From Typhlomys cinereus (Eukaryota > Chordata > Mammalia > Rodentia > Platacanthomyidae), in contig JALPQD010000413.1 of the NCBI GenBank assembly GCA_023101885.1, positions 965,650-1,029,649 on the forward strand: a stretch of 64,000 bases of DNA, read 5' to 3'. Shown one piece after another: positions 12,200 to 24,308 of the stretch. Numbering within the stretch: position 1 is the stretch's first letter; each line of letters starts with the position of its first letter. The notes below the pieces were generated by a model. It worked only from the letters and a program-made list of their open reading frames with translations, had not been told where the DNA came from and made no database searches. The translations under genes and the position numbers were made by a program.

Positions 12200-12483
12200 T
12201 CTGAGTGATATAACTTTTGTGTAGGGGAGGTGGCAGGGTATGTACAAACAGGAGCGTAAGTATGTGTGCTTGTAGAAGCCAAGAGTGACATGGAATCATT
12301 CTGGATTGCTCTACCTCCTTATTGCTTTGCTCTGGGATTTCTCAGGCTCTGCCTTCCAAGACTAGCACTACAGACCAAGGCCATATCCACCATATCTGTC
12401 TAGCATTTTTACGTGGGGATTTGAATTCAGGTCTTTTTGCTTATGAGGCAAAGACTTTAACCCCTGAGCTGTCTCCAAAGCCC
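12200..12483 (-). mobile_element. SINE of the (CA)n-tailed family, antisense
   Basis: Shares GGATTGCTCTACCTCCTTAT, the 'ctagcatttttacgtgggga' block and the end CTGAGCTGTCTCCAAAGCCC with the copies at 51039 and 52404. Confidence 0.8.
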
Positions 12484-13061
12484 AGTGATTACTGTTTCTT
12501 TTATATAAAACTTTCCTACCCTGCTCAAAACCAGGAAGTTGATGTTGACACTAAACTCAGAAGTTACACTCTTAATTCTGTGTTTTTTCAGGCACTCATT
12601 AGAATGGCTGTGTATATGTATGTAATGGACTCCTGTGGGAGCCCATCAAGGGGATAGATTTGCATGATTATGAGCAGAATTCTTTTTCAATTAAAATATT
12701 TTTAGTTTTGCCTAGTAACATCCCAAATATGCAGGAAAATATAGAAAACAATATGATAGGATTCAATGCTTCCAGCTCTAGACTGAAAAATCACTTCATA
12801 ATTGTCTAAAGAGAATTAAATTATTAAAGATCTAGCTAAAGTCTCAGTTGATCCATTTTCCTGACTCTCTTCCTCCTTAGCCAAAATATTTCTCTGTAAA
12901 GAAAATTTAAGTAAGCAAATGAGCTAAATACATTGTGTGTTTGTTCCTACCTAAAATATTAAATGGTCACCACAATAGATATCTAATTTATTTTTGCTTA
13001 TCAGTATTTTAAATTACGTTATAAAATATTTATGTTTTTGAAAACATGCTAAATATTCACA

Positions 13062-13440
13062 AGATTAGGGATAGGGAGAAAGCTTAGTGGTTAAAGTGCT
13101 TGTCATGCAAACAAGACCACTTCAAATTCCCAGAATTCAAATTCCCAGAATCCACCTAAATACCAATGGGTGTGGCAGCACATCTGCAATCACAGCTGGG
13201 AAGATGGAGACCAGGAATCCCAGAGAAGCAAGCTAGTGAGATTAGCCATATTGGAGAACTCTAGGTTTGATTAGAGACTCTGTCTCAAAGGAATAACAAG
13301 GAAGAGTTATTGAGGGTGATTCTTGATATCAACCTTAAGTCTCCGCATCAGGGTGCACGAATATGGATTCATACCCATGCATACATATATGCCCTTACAC
13401 ATATAAATACACATATACAAATGCAAACACCCCCATATGC
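13062..13440 (+). mobile_element. ID/B1-type composite SINE
   Basis: tRNA-like head AAAGCTTAGTGGTTAAAGTG and CATGCAAACAAGACC, followed by a B1-like body (GGTGTGGCAGCACATCTGCA, GAGACTCTGTCTCAAAGG) and an ACAT-rich tail. Similar to 58918-59135. Right boundary approximate. Confidence 0.7.
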
Positions 13441-14020
13441 ATGAATAAGGGAGGAAATATACATGACAATAAGAAACTGATCAATGATCTCATTTACCTA
13501 CGTAGTGCACAGAGCAGAGTAGAGTTTGACTGAATGATAAGTGATCAACATGCATCTCTGGCATGTAAATTTATACTACCTGTGATGTAGTATAAGAAAT
13601 CAGTTACACATATCTCACTGGCTTGACTTGTTTGGTGATCTGACTGTCCTATTGAAAGTTGCAAGGGCCCTTTCCCACCCGCCAGGGACTCACGCAGATC
13701 TAGGTAAGCTCCTCCCCACCCCCCTCACCCCCTGCCCAACCCCCAATCCCAGGACCCAGCTTCTCCCACCAACCAGCTGGAGCCGGTGCTGCACCAGGCC
13801 GGGGAGGACCCCCTGGGCCATTCCCCAGATCCCCAGGTTAAATAACACCCACCTACCGCCACCTTCTCCTTTCCCCACCCGCCTAGGAGGTGCGCAGTCC
13901 AGCCGGGACACACGGTGACCTAGGTAAGCTCCCCCAGCTCAACCCCAAAACCTAGGCCAAGTAATTCAGTTCAGTGAAAAACGCACAGAAATTAAAAGGT
14001 CTTAAGAGTTAAAAACGGCA

Positions 14021-15075
14021 ATGCCCAAGTCAAAGTGCAAGTCCATGAGAAACAACACCCAAGAAAACAAATCTCCCACTGAAGGAATTAATCCAATAAT
14101 GATAGACTCCAACTAGAACAAACCCACAGAAAATAGCCAAGAAAGCCTGACCCAGGATAACGACTTTCAAAACATGATCATTACCATGTTCAATACTATG
14201 AAAGAGGAAATCCGAGAGGAATTAAATAACTGCATCAATAACTTTGAAGAGGAACACAACAGACACTTGGAGGAGTTGAGAAAAACAGTACAAGAAACAA
14301 AAACAGGCATAGAGCAGTTAAAACAGACTCAAGTAGAGTTTAAAACTGAACTAAAAGACAAGTTACCTTCAACCCAGAACTCAACAGAGAGTCTTATCAG
14401 CAGAACTAGTGAAGCAGAAAATAGAATTTCAGACCTTGAAGACAAAGTGGGAGTACTAACCAGCTCAATGGAAGAGGTTGCTAAAGCCAAAAAGATACTC
14501 AAGAGAAATATTCAAGAGTTATGGGACACCCTGAAGAAGCCCAACATGCATATTCATGGAATACCAGAACAAGAATTCCAAAATACCACACCTGAGGAAA
14601 TTTTTCAAACTGTCATCAAGGAAAACTTTCCTCATCTAGGCCCATCCATATACAAGAGGCATTCCACACCCCAAACAGATATGATCAAAATAGAAACTCG
14701 CCACGGCAAATGATACTTAAAACACTCCACATTCAAGATAAAGAAATGGTGCTGAGAGCCTCAAAGGAAAAAAAACAAGTCACTTTTAAAGGAAAACCTA
14801 TTAAAATAACAAATGACTTCTCAATGGAAACAGTAAAATCAAGAAGAGCTTGGAGAGACATACTTCAAGTATTGAATGAGCAAAAATGTCAACCCAGGCT
14901 GATATGTCCCGCAAAACTATCCGTCATGATTGAGGGAGAAAGAAAAGTTTTCCAGCACAAAGACAACTTGAAGGGATACATGTCCACCAAACCAGGCCTT
15001 CAAAAAATGCTAGAAATGATACTCAAGCTTGAAGATAAAAACAGGCATATCCAGGAGAACAAAAGGGAAGTATAA
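14021..15075 (+). pseudogene. L1 ORF1 relic (RNA-binding chaperone)
   Basis: The ATG at 14021 begins MPKSKCKS. An in-frame TAG occurs at 14114-14116, the frame then runs as a coiled coil (residues rich in E, K and L; EAENRISDLEDKVG) to a stop at 14711-14713. The C-terminal part continues in another frame from 14710 to 15075 (AWRDILQVLNEQKCQPR onward). ORF1p normally trimerises through the coiled coil and binds L1 RNA. The frame break falls at the start of the RNA-binding region. Confidence 0.9.
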
Positions 15076-15132
15076 TACTACCAAAACCTAAAAATGAAAC
15101 AATACACTTACAAAAGCCACTAAACATAATAA

Positions 15133-18100
15133 ATGTCTGGAATTAAAAATAGTTTCTCCATTATAACATTAAATGTTAATGGAATTAACTCACTGATCAA
15201 GAGACACAGATTACAAACTTGGATTAAAAATCACAATACATCAATCTGCTGTCTGCAGGATACCCATCTCACCACAAAAGATAGGCACATCCTAAAAAAA
15301 AAAAAGACTGGTCAAAAATTCTGCAAGCTAACTGGAACCAGAAAATAGGCAGGGGTAGCCATTATGCTTTCAGACAAAGTGGACTTCAAATAAAAAAAAA
15401 ATCATAAGAGACACAGATAGATACTACATTTTAGTCACAGGTACAATTTGCCAGGAAGACTTCACAATACTGAACATATATGCACCCAATACGGGACCCC
15501 CCACATTCATTAAGCAAACTCTACAATGCCTAAAGCAAGAAATCAATCCCAAAATAATAATTCTTGGGGATTTCAACACCGCCCTCTCAACATGGGATAA
15601 ATCAACAGGTAAAAAACTTAACAGAGACACTTTGGACCTTAATCAAACCCTTACTGAAATGGACCTTACAGATCTCTATCAAACTTTTCATCCATGCACC
15701 AAAGAATACACATTTTTCTCAGCAGCACATGGAACTTTCTCCAAAATAGATCACATATTGGGCCACAAAACGAATCTCCACATATACAGGAAAGTTGAAA
15801 TTCTAGCCTGTACCTTATCAGACCACTACAGGCATAAAAATTCACATCCACAACACAACAAGCAACAGAAAATACACTAACTCCTGGAAACTTAACACTA
15901 TGATGCTGAAGGAGAATTGGATTCAGGAAGAAATTACAAAGGAAATTCTTGAAAGTGAACAATAATGAAAATACAACTTACCAAAATCTCTGGGACACAA
16001 TGCAAGCTGTCTTAAGAGGTAAGTTCATAGCTCTTAATGCCTACATCAAAAAAAATGGAAACATCAGAAATAAATAACTTAACAGTGCAGCTTAAAGCTT
16101 TAGAGACACTAGAGCAATTTGATCCCAAAAGCAGTAGAAGGGAGGAAATTAGCAAAATAAGGGGAGAAATATCCGAAATCGAGATTAGGAAAACAATACA
16201 GAAAATCAACCAGTCAAAAAGCTGGTTTTTTGAAAAAATCAATAAGATTGATACACCCCTAGCTAAATTAATCAAAAGCGAGAGAGAGAGAGCCCAAATT
16301 AACAAAATTAGAAATGAACATGGAGTTATCACTACTGATACCCAAGAAATCCAGAGAATTATAAGGTCATGTTTCAAAAACTTATACTCGGTGAAATTTG
16401 ACAACACAAAGAGATGGATGACAACACAAAGAGATGGATGAATTCCTAAGTAAACAAAACTTACCTAAATTGGATCAGGAAGTTGTGAATTGTTTAAATA
16501 GTCCTATAACATATGAGGAAATCAAGGAAGTAATCTTGAATCTTCCCACCAAAAAATGTCTTGGACCAGATGGATTCAGCACAGAGTTCTACCAGACATT
16601 TAAGGAGCTAATAACACCAATACTCCTTAAACTGTTCCATCAAAGAGCAAAGGAAGGAACACTACCAAATTCCTTCTATGAAGCTAATATCATCTTAATC
16701 CCAAAACCTAATAAAGATACACTTAAAAAAGAAAACTACTGGCCAATCTTTCTGATGAACACAGATGCCAGGATTCTCAACAAAGTCTCAGCAAATGTAT
16801 TCAAAAACATATCAAAAAGATCATTCATGGGGATCAAGTAGGCTTTTTCCCAGGCACACAAGGTTGGTTCAACATACGCAAATCAATAAATGTAATTCGC
16901 CATATAAACCAGTCCAAAGTTCAAGACCACATGATACTCTCGATAGATGCAGAAAAAGCTTTTGACAAGATCCAACGGCCTTTTATGATCAAAACCCTAC
17001 AGAAGGTTGGAATGGAAGGAACTTTTATCAATATAATAAAAGCTGTATACAACAAGCCAACAGCAAGGATTATACTCAATGGGGAAAAACTTGAAACATT
17101 CCCACTCGATCAGGAACTAGACAAGGCTATCCACTCTCACCACTTCTATTCAATATTGTACTTGAAGTCTTAGCTGAAGCCATAAGACAAGAAAGGTACA
17201 TAAAAGGGATTCAAATCAGCAAGGAAGAAGTCAAGTTATCTCTATTTGTAGATGACATGATCTTATACCTGAGTGATCCCAAAAACTCCACCAGGAAGCT
17301 CCTGGAACTAATACAGAAGTTCAGCAGGGTGGCAGGATACAAAATAAATGTGCAAAAATCAGTGGCCTTCCTATATACCCAGAATGAAAGAAGTGAAAAA
17401 GCCCTGAGAGAAATAATCCCATTTACTATATCCCTAAAAAAATGAAATACCTTGGTATAAACCTAACTAAGGAAGTAAGAGACCTTTATAATGAAAACTT
17501 TAAAACCCTGAAGAAAGAAATTGCAGAAGACAACAAAGTGGAAAGACCTCCCATGTTCCTGGATTGGCAGAATCAACATCACAAAAATGACCATCCTACC
17601 AAAGGCAATATACAAATTCAATGCTATACCAATTAAAATCCCAAAGCAATTCTTTAAAGAAGTTGACCAAACAATCTCAAAATTCATATGGAGACACAAA
17701 AGACCCAGGATAGCAAAAACAGTCCTGAGTAACAAAAACACGGTTGGAGGTATTACCATACCAAACCTTAGTCTATACTACAAATCCATAGTTGTAAACA
17801 CAGCCTGGTATTGGCTCCAAAATAGACAGTGTTGAAGACCCAGATATAAGCCCACACAACTAGCCATTTGATCTTTGACAAAGGGGCCCAAAATATCCAA
17901 TGGAAAAAGAACAGTATCTTCAACAAATGGTGCTGGCAAAACTGGATTTACACATGCAGAACATTGAAACTGGACCCATACTTGTCACCATGTACAAGAA
18001 TTAATTCCAAATTGATCAAGGACCTGGATATAAGGCCAGAGACTATAAAAACCATAGCTGATAGGGTAAGGAACTCGCTTGAGCTGACTGGGCTAGACCA

Positions 18101-18827
18101 ACAGTTCCTAAACAGACATCCAATAGCACAGTCACTACAATCAACACTCAACAGATGGGATCTTGTGAAATTAAAGAGCTTCTGTTCAGATAAAGAGATT
18201 GTAACCTGAGCACAAAGACAACCCACAGAATGGGAGAAAATCTTCACAAACCACATATCTGATAGAGCTCTACTGTCCAGAGTGCACAAAGAACTTAGAA
18301 AATTAAACACTAAGGAAACCAATGGGCCTTGGAACGTAAAAGAAATTTTACCAAGGACGAAATTAAAATGTCTAACAATTATCTTAAAAAGTGCTCCACA
18401 TCCTTAGCCATCAGGGAAATGCAAATCAAAACTTCCCTGAGATATCATCTCACCCCTGTCAGGATGGCAAAAATCCACAATACAAACAACACCATGTACT
18501 GGAGAGGATGTGGAGAGAGGGGAACTCTCCTACAGTTGCTGGTGGGAATGCAGGCTCATACAGCCACTCTGGCGAGCCGTCTGGAGATTCTTAAAGAAGT
18601 TAAAGATTGAAATGCCACTTTTGGGAATAACCTCCCATATAGCAAAAATTCACCTCGATAGCACAAGCACGACCATGTTCATAGCAGCACTGTTTACAAT
18701 AGCAAAGTCATGGAATCTGCCCAAATGTCCAACAGTTGACGAATGGATAAGGAAAATGTGGTACATTTATACAATGGAATACTACTCAGCCATCAAAAAT
18801 GGTGAATTAATGCAATTTGCCAGATAA
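15133..18827 (+). pseudogene. L1 ORF2 relic (endonuclease and reverse transcriptase)
   Basis: Begins MSGIKNSFSIITLNVNGIN, the APE-like endonuclease start, with CCLQDTHLT (the usual Glu of the QETHL motif is Asp) and a SDHY remnant at 15818. The RT domain has [12 protein letters not shown] and the catalytic FVDD at 17245-17256 (Val replaces the usual Ala). The C-terminus ends with MEYYSAIKNG. Many stops and shifts occur, including a stop at 15346-15348 and a 20-bp tandem duplication at 16401-16440. Confidence 0.92.
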
Positions 18828-19789
18828 TGGATGAAATTCAAAACAATTATACTGAAGTGAAGTATCCCAGACATGGAAAATTAAGCACCATATGTACTCC
18901 CTAATAGGTGGATCCTAGTACCAAACCCACTTAGAGACACTCAAAGACAAATTTCTGTAATACCTACAGTAATTGTAAAGATTATAAACAAGAGGGATGG
19001 GGAAGGAGGGCCCCACCAGAAACAAGGAGAGAGGGGACCATGTTACAGCAGAGAATATAGGCCACCATCAAGGACTGCAAGTAAGTAATGAGACATCTGG
19101 TTAAGTTCACAGACTTTCCTTCCTGATCATTTGCAACTGATGGGGTATGATCTCACCACAAGTGGAGGGCATGTAGGCTGCCTGATAGAAAGTAACCATT
19201 TTGCAAATGGGTGTTTGACCCCTCTCTCACCATGGTCTCCTACTTTTATTCCATCTACCTTTGAATATACTCTTATAACAAGACTCTAATTTAACAGGTT
19301 TTTATCTCTGGCCAGGGGGTGACTTCCAATACCCATCAGGATGGAGCCAAGGGCATTGCAGGAGCAGCAAAACTGAAAAAAAAATTAACAAACCATAATT
19401 CAGAACATCAACCACCTGGAACTGGGCCAGCCTAATCTCTCCCCATTCTGAAGCTCAGGGAAATTTGCGGAAGGGGGGGGTAAGATTGTAAGAGCACAAG
19501 AATGGGAAGAGTAATGATATGCAAGATACTCCACACGAGTTAGGGCTGAAGCAAGTCATAATAGGACTTTGCATGACCTGTGCTATGTCCAACACATTAT
19601 TGACCCCACAAAGTCTAGCATGGTCTAAAGGCACTAGGATCCTTGGAGGCTAGGGACTGACAGTCACAGTAGTGTTCCTAAGCTTAAGGGGAACACAGGA
19701 AAGGGTTCTGGGAAATGCCCCTGGTCCTTGCACCTCATCGGAGAGGAGGACCCAGAGGAGAGTTTGGCATGTACAGTAAAGGATGCTCT

Positions 19790-19900
19790 GGGGATTGGGG
19801 GGGGGAGAGGCACTGGGGCATGGGGAGGGAGTGGAGGAGAGAGGGGACGGGGGATCAGAGGGGTCAGGGGGAGGTAGAGGGAGGGAGGGGACTGGTGTTT
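19790..19900 (+). repeat. G-rich polypurine tract of the L1 3' UTR
   Basis: Dense runs of three or more G over about 110 bp (GGGGGGGGGAGAGG and repeated GGGGA), typical of rodent L1 3' UTRs and able in principle to form G-quadruplexes. Confidence 0.88.
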
Positions 19901-19964
19901 GTGTGAGCGGAAATAAAAAAAAAACTATCCACAATGTTAAAAAAAAAAAAGGAAGCTGCAAGGG

Positions 19965-20529
19965 AGTGTGAAAAGAGTGTTATAATAAACCAACATCCAC
20001 AGTAATGATCCTAAAGACTAAGGTTACTTTTTCCACTGAGACAAATCTTAAAAGTTGCTCCTGTCAAGCTTGGGGCCTGATGATTCAGCCAATGAGAGGT
20101 GTTTTAAGTAAATGAAGACCAGCAACCAAGCACTATTTTGAACTATTCAAATCCTTGAGAATAGTAACCCTTCCTTTTGCCTCTGTTCCCATCATTTCTA
20201 CAACTGCTCCAGAACATACCCCACAGTTACTTCCCTAAATAGGAGCCTTTTGCCAGGCTCTGCCTAGCTTTCTCCTTTGTCTTTCTTCTCTCCTTCTCTT
20301 CATTTTTGTATTGGACAGCTAAAAGCTCTTTAGCAGGATATAATCTTCTCTCTTTAGGAGGAAGAGATACGGGTGTGGGATGGTTAGTTAATGACATTCT
20401 TTGGAAGGCTGGAAGAAGATACAGAGAAGACTTTCACATTATTTTTTTAAAAAATAGCAGCTTCAGATAAATAACACACACTGTAACAGTTAACCTTTTA
20501 CTTATTCTTTTTATTAAATTAACTAATTA
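19965..20529. other. Intergenic stretch, nothing firm
   Basis: A CCAAT-like site (20089) and a TATA-like AAATAGG (20236) followed by a CT-rich tract hint at a decayed LTR, but no ends or second copy were seen. Confidence 0.35.
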
Positions 20530-20764
20530 TTTGGGGGAGCACTGTGTGTACCTGTGGAGGTCCAAGGGTAACTTCTGAAATCATCCTGAATTACATCTAC
20601 CCCTCATTGCTTTGTTCTGGGGTATTCAAGGCTTCACCTTCCAGAGCCAGAAGTGCAGGTTGACACCAGTTCTACCTGGCATTTTTATGTGGGATCTGGG
20701 ATCCAAACTCAGGTCCTTCTACTTGCAAGACCAGGTCTTAACCTCTGAGCCATCTCTCTGGCCC
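20530..20764 (-). mobile_element. SINE of the (CA)n-tailed family, antisense
   Basis: Shares GTGGAGGTCCAAGGGTAACT, the 'cctggcatttttatgtggga' block and the end GAGCCATCTCTCTGGCCC. Similar flanks AACAGTTAACCTTTT and AACGGTCACCCTTTT suggest a decayed target duplication. Confidence 0.82.
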
Positions 20765-20879
20765 AACGGTCACCCTTTTAAAGCACACAATCCAGTGTTC
20801 TTGGCATGTTCTTGGATATCTGCAACTACCGTAGCTATCTAGCTTCAGCATGTTTTCACTACCCTCAAAAGAAATAGTA

Positions 20880-21340
20880 GAGCAAAAGCAGCCATTGCCC
20901 ATCCCCAATATTTTCAACCCTGACCCTAGTAATCTGCTTTCTGTCTCTATGGACTGACTTATTCTAGGATTTTTTTTCTCTTTTTGTAAGTGCTATGGTT
21001 TGAACCCAGGGCCTAAGGCATGCAAGACATAGACTTTACCACTGAGCTACAGCCCCAGCCCCACTGTGCAACTCCTTTCTTTTCTATGATGTTTCTGATG
21101 TTCATCTGCATTGTAGCATGCACAATCATTTCAGTCCTTTCTATAGCAGGTAACATTTATCCTTGTAGATACTTTGCTCATCCATCTATCAGCTGATGGC
21201 ATCTGGGTTGTTTCTGCTTTTTGGCTACCTGTGAATGATGTGGCTATGATTTTTGTGTGAATGTATTTTCATTTCTTCTGTGTATATGCCTGGCAGTGGA
21301 ATTACTAGGTCATGTGTTAACTCTTAATATTTTTGTGCCT
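20880..21340 (-). mobile_element. Old L1M fragment with an ID SINE in it
   Basis: Antisense L1 3' text (CTATGGACTGACTTATTCTA and later GGCAGTGGAATTACTAGGTC). An ID element interrupts it at 20992-21062. Confidence 0.6.
20992..21062 (-). mobile_element. ID SINE (tRNA-Ala-like)
   Basis: TATGGTTTGAACCCAGGGCC to ACTGAGCTACAGCCCCAGCC, the reverse complement of the ID/BC1 core. Confidence 0.85.
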
Positions 21341-21658
21341 TCCATCTATAAAACAAAAGTTCAGCCCCCCTTCTGTAAGTTATCAATATTTTGTGACTTG
21401 GATTTGAAAAATACTGAAACAAGAAGCGTATAACTCTGGCTATTGGCTACTTAGACATCCTACAGGCTATGTGGGGTTTTCTATGGCGTTTATGTCTGCA
21501 TCATGAGCCCTTGGAAAGCGCCAAGTGCTTTCAGCCAGATACCAATAATAATACTGTGTTGAGACTCGTGTCTTTACAAAGTATGGATGGGATTATTAAA
21601 GATGTTTTTATCAGGTCATCATGACAGTTAATACTTTTCAGAGCAAACTAGTTCTCAC

Positions 21659-21912
21659 CTTGGTAGTAGAGAAAGAGGGAGTCCAGCAGGTAAGGGCAGA
21701 ACTCTTCTAGACGGGAGCAGAATGCGCAGAAAGCTCTTGGGCCTTTTGAAAAAAGTTTTAAGAAAAAGAATCTACCCTGTCTGGATAGCAGTGCTGAGAG
21801 AGAATCTCTCTGTACTCACTCAGGGAGAACACGGCATCATATACCAAGTCGGGGAGTACTCGGCCCAAGTGGATATCCTTTAGGATCTGCTCCTTATCCC
21901 GCAGCGGTATTT
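21659..21912 (-). pseudogene. CARD-like death-fold exon with a one-base frameshift (unidentified gene)
   Basis: Read on the minus strand from 21912, the segment is bounded by acceptor CTCTCAG and donor AAG|GTGAGA. It first encodes IPLRDKEQILKDIHLGRVLP and continues VYDAVFSLSEYREILSQ to YPDRVDS, where a run of five T (about 21762-21766) shifts the frame into a stop. In the other frame coding character resumes with SKGPRAFCAFCSRLEEF and ends LLDSLFLYYQ. The six-helix pattern and the GPxAFxxFCxxLxE block resemble the CARD of caspase-2 and CRADD. I do not recognise the gene. It could be a decayed single exon, a pseudogene, or a live exon with a base-call error. No neighbouring exons were found, and the upstream acceptor is purine-rich and weak. 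Confidence 0.5.
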
Positions 21913-22885
21913 CTGAGAGCCAATGGCTTCTCTTCTCCTTTTCCCCCTGTGTCCTTGTTTCACAGGAATCAAACCAACATCTGGCTCCTCCCTCAAACAT
22001 GCTTGTCCATGCACAGCTGGGGAAGTGCCTCCCTCCTGGAGCCTGCAGCTGGGAGGCCTTACAGGCAGTGTCCTCCAGCAAAGGAATCCAGCTGTCTGGC
22101 GTTCTTACAGATCTACAGGGAGGACAGAGACCTCGGATTAGCCCAGGCAGAACTCAGTGCAAGAGGACTGTGCTGTAGCCAGTCACCCCTTGCAACAGCA
22201 AACTTCAAGAGGACACTCTCTGGGTCACCTCCAATCAGCTTACATTCTTGCTTTCACCTCCAAATTGTCATTTGCCTAGCACTGTACCCTCCAAATGATT
22301 CTTTTCAGCATTAGAAATACAGCAGGCTCACAGTTAAGTTAAATCATAATCCAGGAACTAAGCTGTTCCTGTCTCCACAAACTGCCCACCACCCTTTGGG
22401 GGACTTGAAACCTCCTTGCAGGACTGAAAGCAGTGGGTGCAAAACAGCCACCCAAATTCACTCTACTGTCTCCTCCTGCTAGTTCTAAGCAGCACAATCC
22501 TTTGATTTTTAAAGAAATTTAAACATTTCAAAGTGACCCCTGGTGAGGTGACACTGTCCCACAAATGACCCCCTCCCCTGATCCAAGTCTGGTGTCCACT
22601 TAATGAGACCAGATTAGAGGATGAGACTATTCCTGAGGCAGGCAGGCTGCCGCCCCAAGTGATGTGCCCGTGCAGACTGCGTAGTTATAATGCGATTGTG
22701 CTCAGTTGACTTTCATGGGTGCGCCTGCCTGGAACCCCGGGGGCCTCGAGTCATTCCGAGGCACTCTCCTGGCTGGGTCTGCAGATGACCAGTTCTTCTC
22801 TCAGGAGTACTCTTCTCTTCTGTAAATTTTATGTGTGTTCGTTTATTTATTTTTAATTTCCTTTCTTCCTTTAGTTTTTAGCTAC

Positions 22886-22887
<2 letters not shown>
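21913..22887. other. Intergenic stretch upstream of the CARD-like exon, nothing identified
   Basis: Any 5' exon of the minus-strand CARD-like segment would fall here or beyond. The minus frame stays open to 22081 but shows no recognisable domain. Confidence 0.45.
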
Positions 22888-22923
<36 letters not shown>

Positions 22924-23158
22924 CACATTCGATGTGTCATGGGTGCATGTGCCGTAACACCAGTGCAGAGCCCAGAGAACAACTTTGTGCAGCTGAAAAC
23001 TCTTACCCAACTATGTTTTCACCATGGAAAAATCCTTCAGGAGCTTTTTACTGAAGTTTTTCCTTCCACCTTTACATGGGTTCCAGGAATCAAACTTAGT
23101 TCATCGTCAGGCTTGTGTAACAGATGCCTTTCCCCACTGAGCCATCTTGCTGGGTCCT
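22888..23158 (-). mobile_element. B3-type SINE with (TG)n
   Basis: (TG)n at 22888-22917, then CAGAGAACAACTTTGTGCAG, TTCCTTCCACC, and the tRNA-like end CACTGAGCCATCTTGCTGGG. Confidence 0.8.
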
Positions 23159-23639
23159 GGGAGCACACTCGTCCTGCTCCCCCTTCGCCTCCCACTTCCG
23201 TAGAGACCAGTGAGTTGAGGCATCCGGGTCCTTCTTCCACTAACTCCATGTGTCATCACAGGGAATAAAGAGTGACTTGATGCTCTGTCATTGCTGGCTT
23301 TTTCCCAGTCAAAGAATTGGGCGGTTCCCATCATTTTCTTGCCTGCTTGGTGTATAGGAAGTAGTTAGATCTTTTTCTATAGCACCTGTGTAGATTTGCT
23401 TCTCAGGAAAGCAGAGCTCCCTTGAGTGATCTGGAGGTCACAAGGAACGCTTTGCCAGCTTTGTTTCTGATGACATATGTGACCGAGAAAACACTCGGAA
23501 GTCACCACCCTGCTACAGCGACAGAGAGGTTCTGATTCTGTGGCATTTCAGAGTCACACTGACCCTGGAGAAACCTCCCCTGCAGGGATAGGAAGGCAAA
23601 GGCGGCAAAGAGCTCTCAGGAAAGTTTGCTTTCCCTAAG

Positions 23640-23850
23640 CGAGTCAATCATTCCAGAGCCCACATATTACATCTGCCCAAAACACCTCAGGGCCAGGTAC
23701 CAGAACATTACAGCACCTGTAATTACCCCAACCCTGAATTTACTCAGACCTGACAATCTTAATGTCATATACTGTCTCATTGACTCCCTCCTGTGGAAAC
23801 CACAATAAAGACTCTCACCTAAGCTTTCTCCTCCTGGCTGCACCCCTTCC
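23640..23850 (+). mobile_element. Possible LTR fragment
   Basis: A poly(A) signal in CCACAATAAAGACTCTCACC followed by a pyrimidine-rich stretch looks like the R/U5 region of an LTR. No second copy or ends seen. Confidence 0.35.
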
Positions 23851-24255
23851 TCCACCTTCTCTTAGGATCTGTAATGAGCTACCTTTCCAACTGCCGATTT
23901 TTGGCCTTATCTTACCTACATAATAAAAATGCTATGTTTATGAAGACATATTGGAGGTACAACCATGAAGCTGGGCTGTGACAATATCGTGACGTCTTCT
24001 GAGATTTACGATGACTAGGTAGGTACAACAGCCCTCTACATTGGCACCAGCAATTTAGGAAGGCGTGCAGTGGAACTTCTGAGGGAAATGGCGCCATCTT
24101 GTGGTATTTTGTGGTCTGGGGTCTTTTTAATGTTGTTTCCCTGCATTCTCCTCCCTTCTTCCTCCTTCTCTTCTCCCTCTTTTTCCTTTTTAGATAGAAT
24201 TTTAATTTTTAGATCTCCTTTAGACTCATAGTAAAGTTAAGCAGGAGGTAAAGAG

Positions 24256-24258
<3 letters not shown>

Positions 24259-24306
<48 letters not shown>
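24259..24306 (+). repeat. (AC)n microsatellite
   Basis: About 24 uninterrupted AC units, not obviously attached to a SINE. Confidence 0.98.

Positions 24307-24308
<2 letters not shown>

Larger units (their letters stand above)
13668..19950 (+). mobile_element. Full-length but inactive LINE-1
   Basis: About 6.3 kb: GC-rich 5' UTR with two monomers (CTAGGTAAGCTCC at 13700 and 13920), ORF1, ORF2, a G-rich 3' UTR and a poly(A) end. Flanked by an imperfect 14-bp duplication, GAAAGTTGCAAGGG at 13654-13667 and GGAAGCTGCAAGGG at 19951-19964. Both ORFs carry stops and frameshifts, so it cannot move by itself. Confidence 0.93.

Noticed and set aside
14174..18827. Series of open frames with coiled-coil and polymerase-like text as host genes
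   Set aside because: They match LINE-1 ORF1 and ORF2 in order, between target-site duplications, and are broken by stops.
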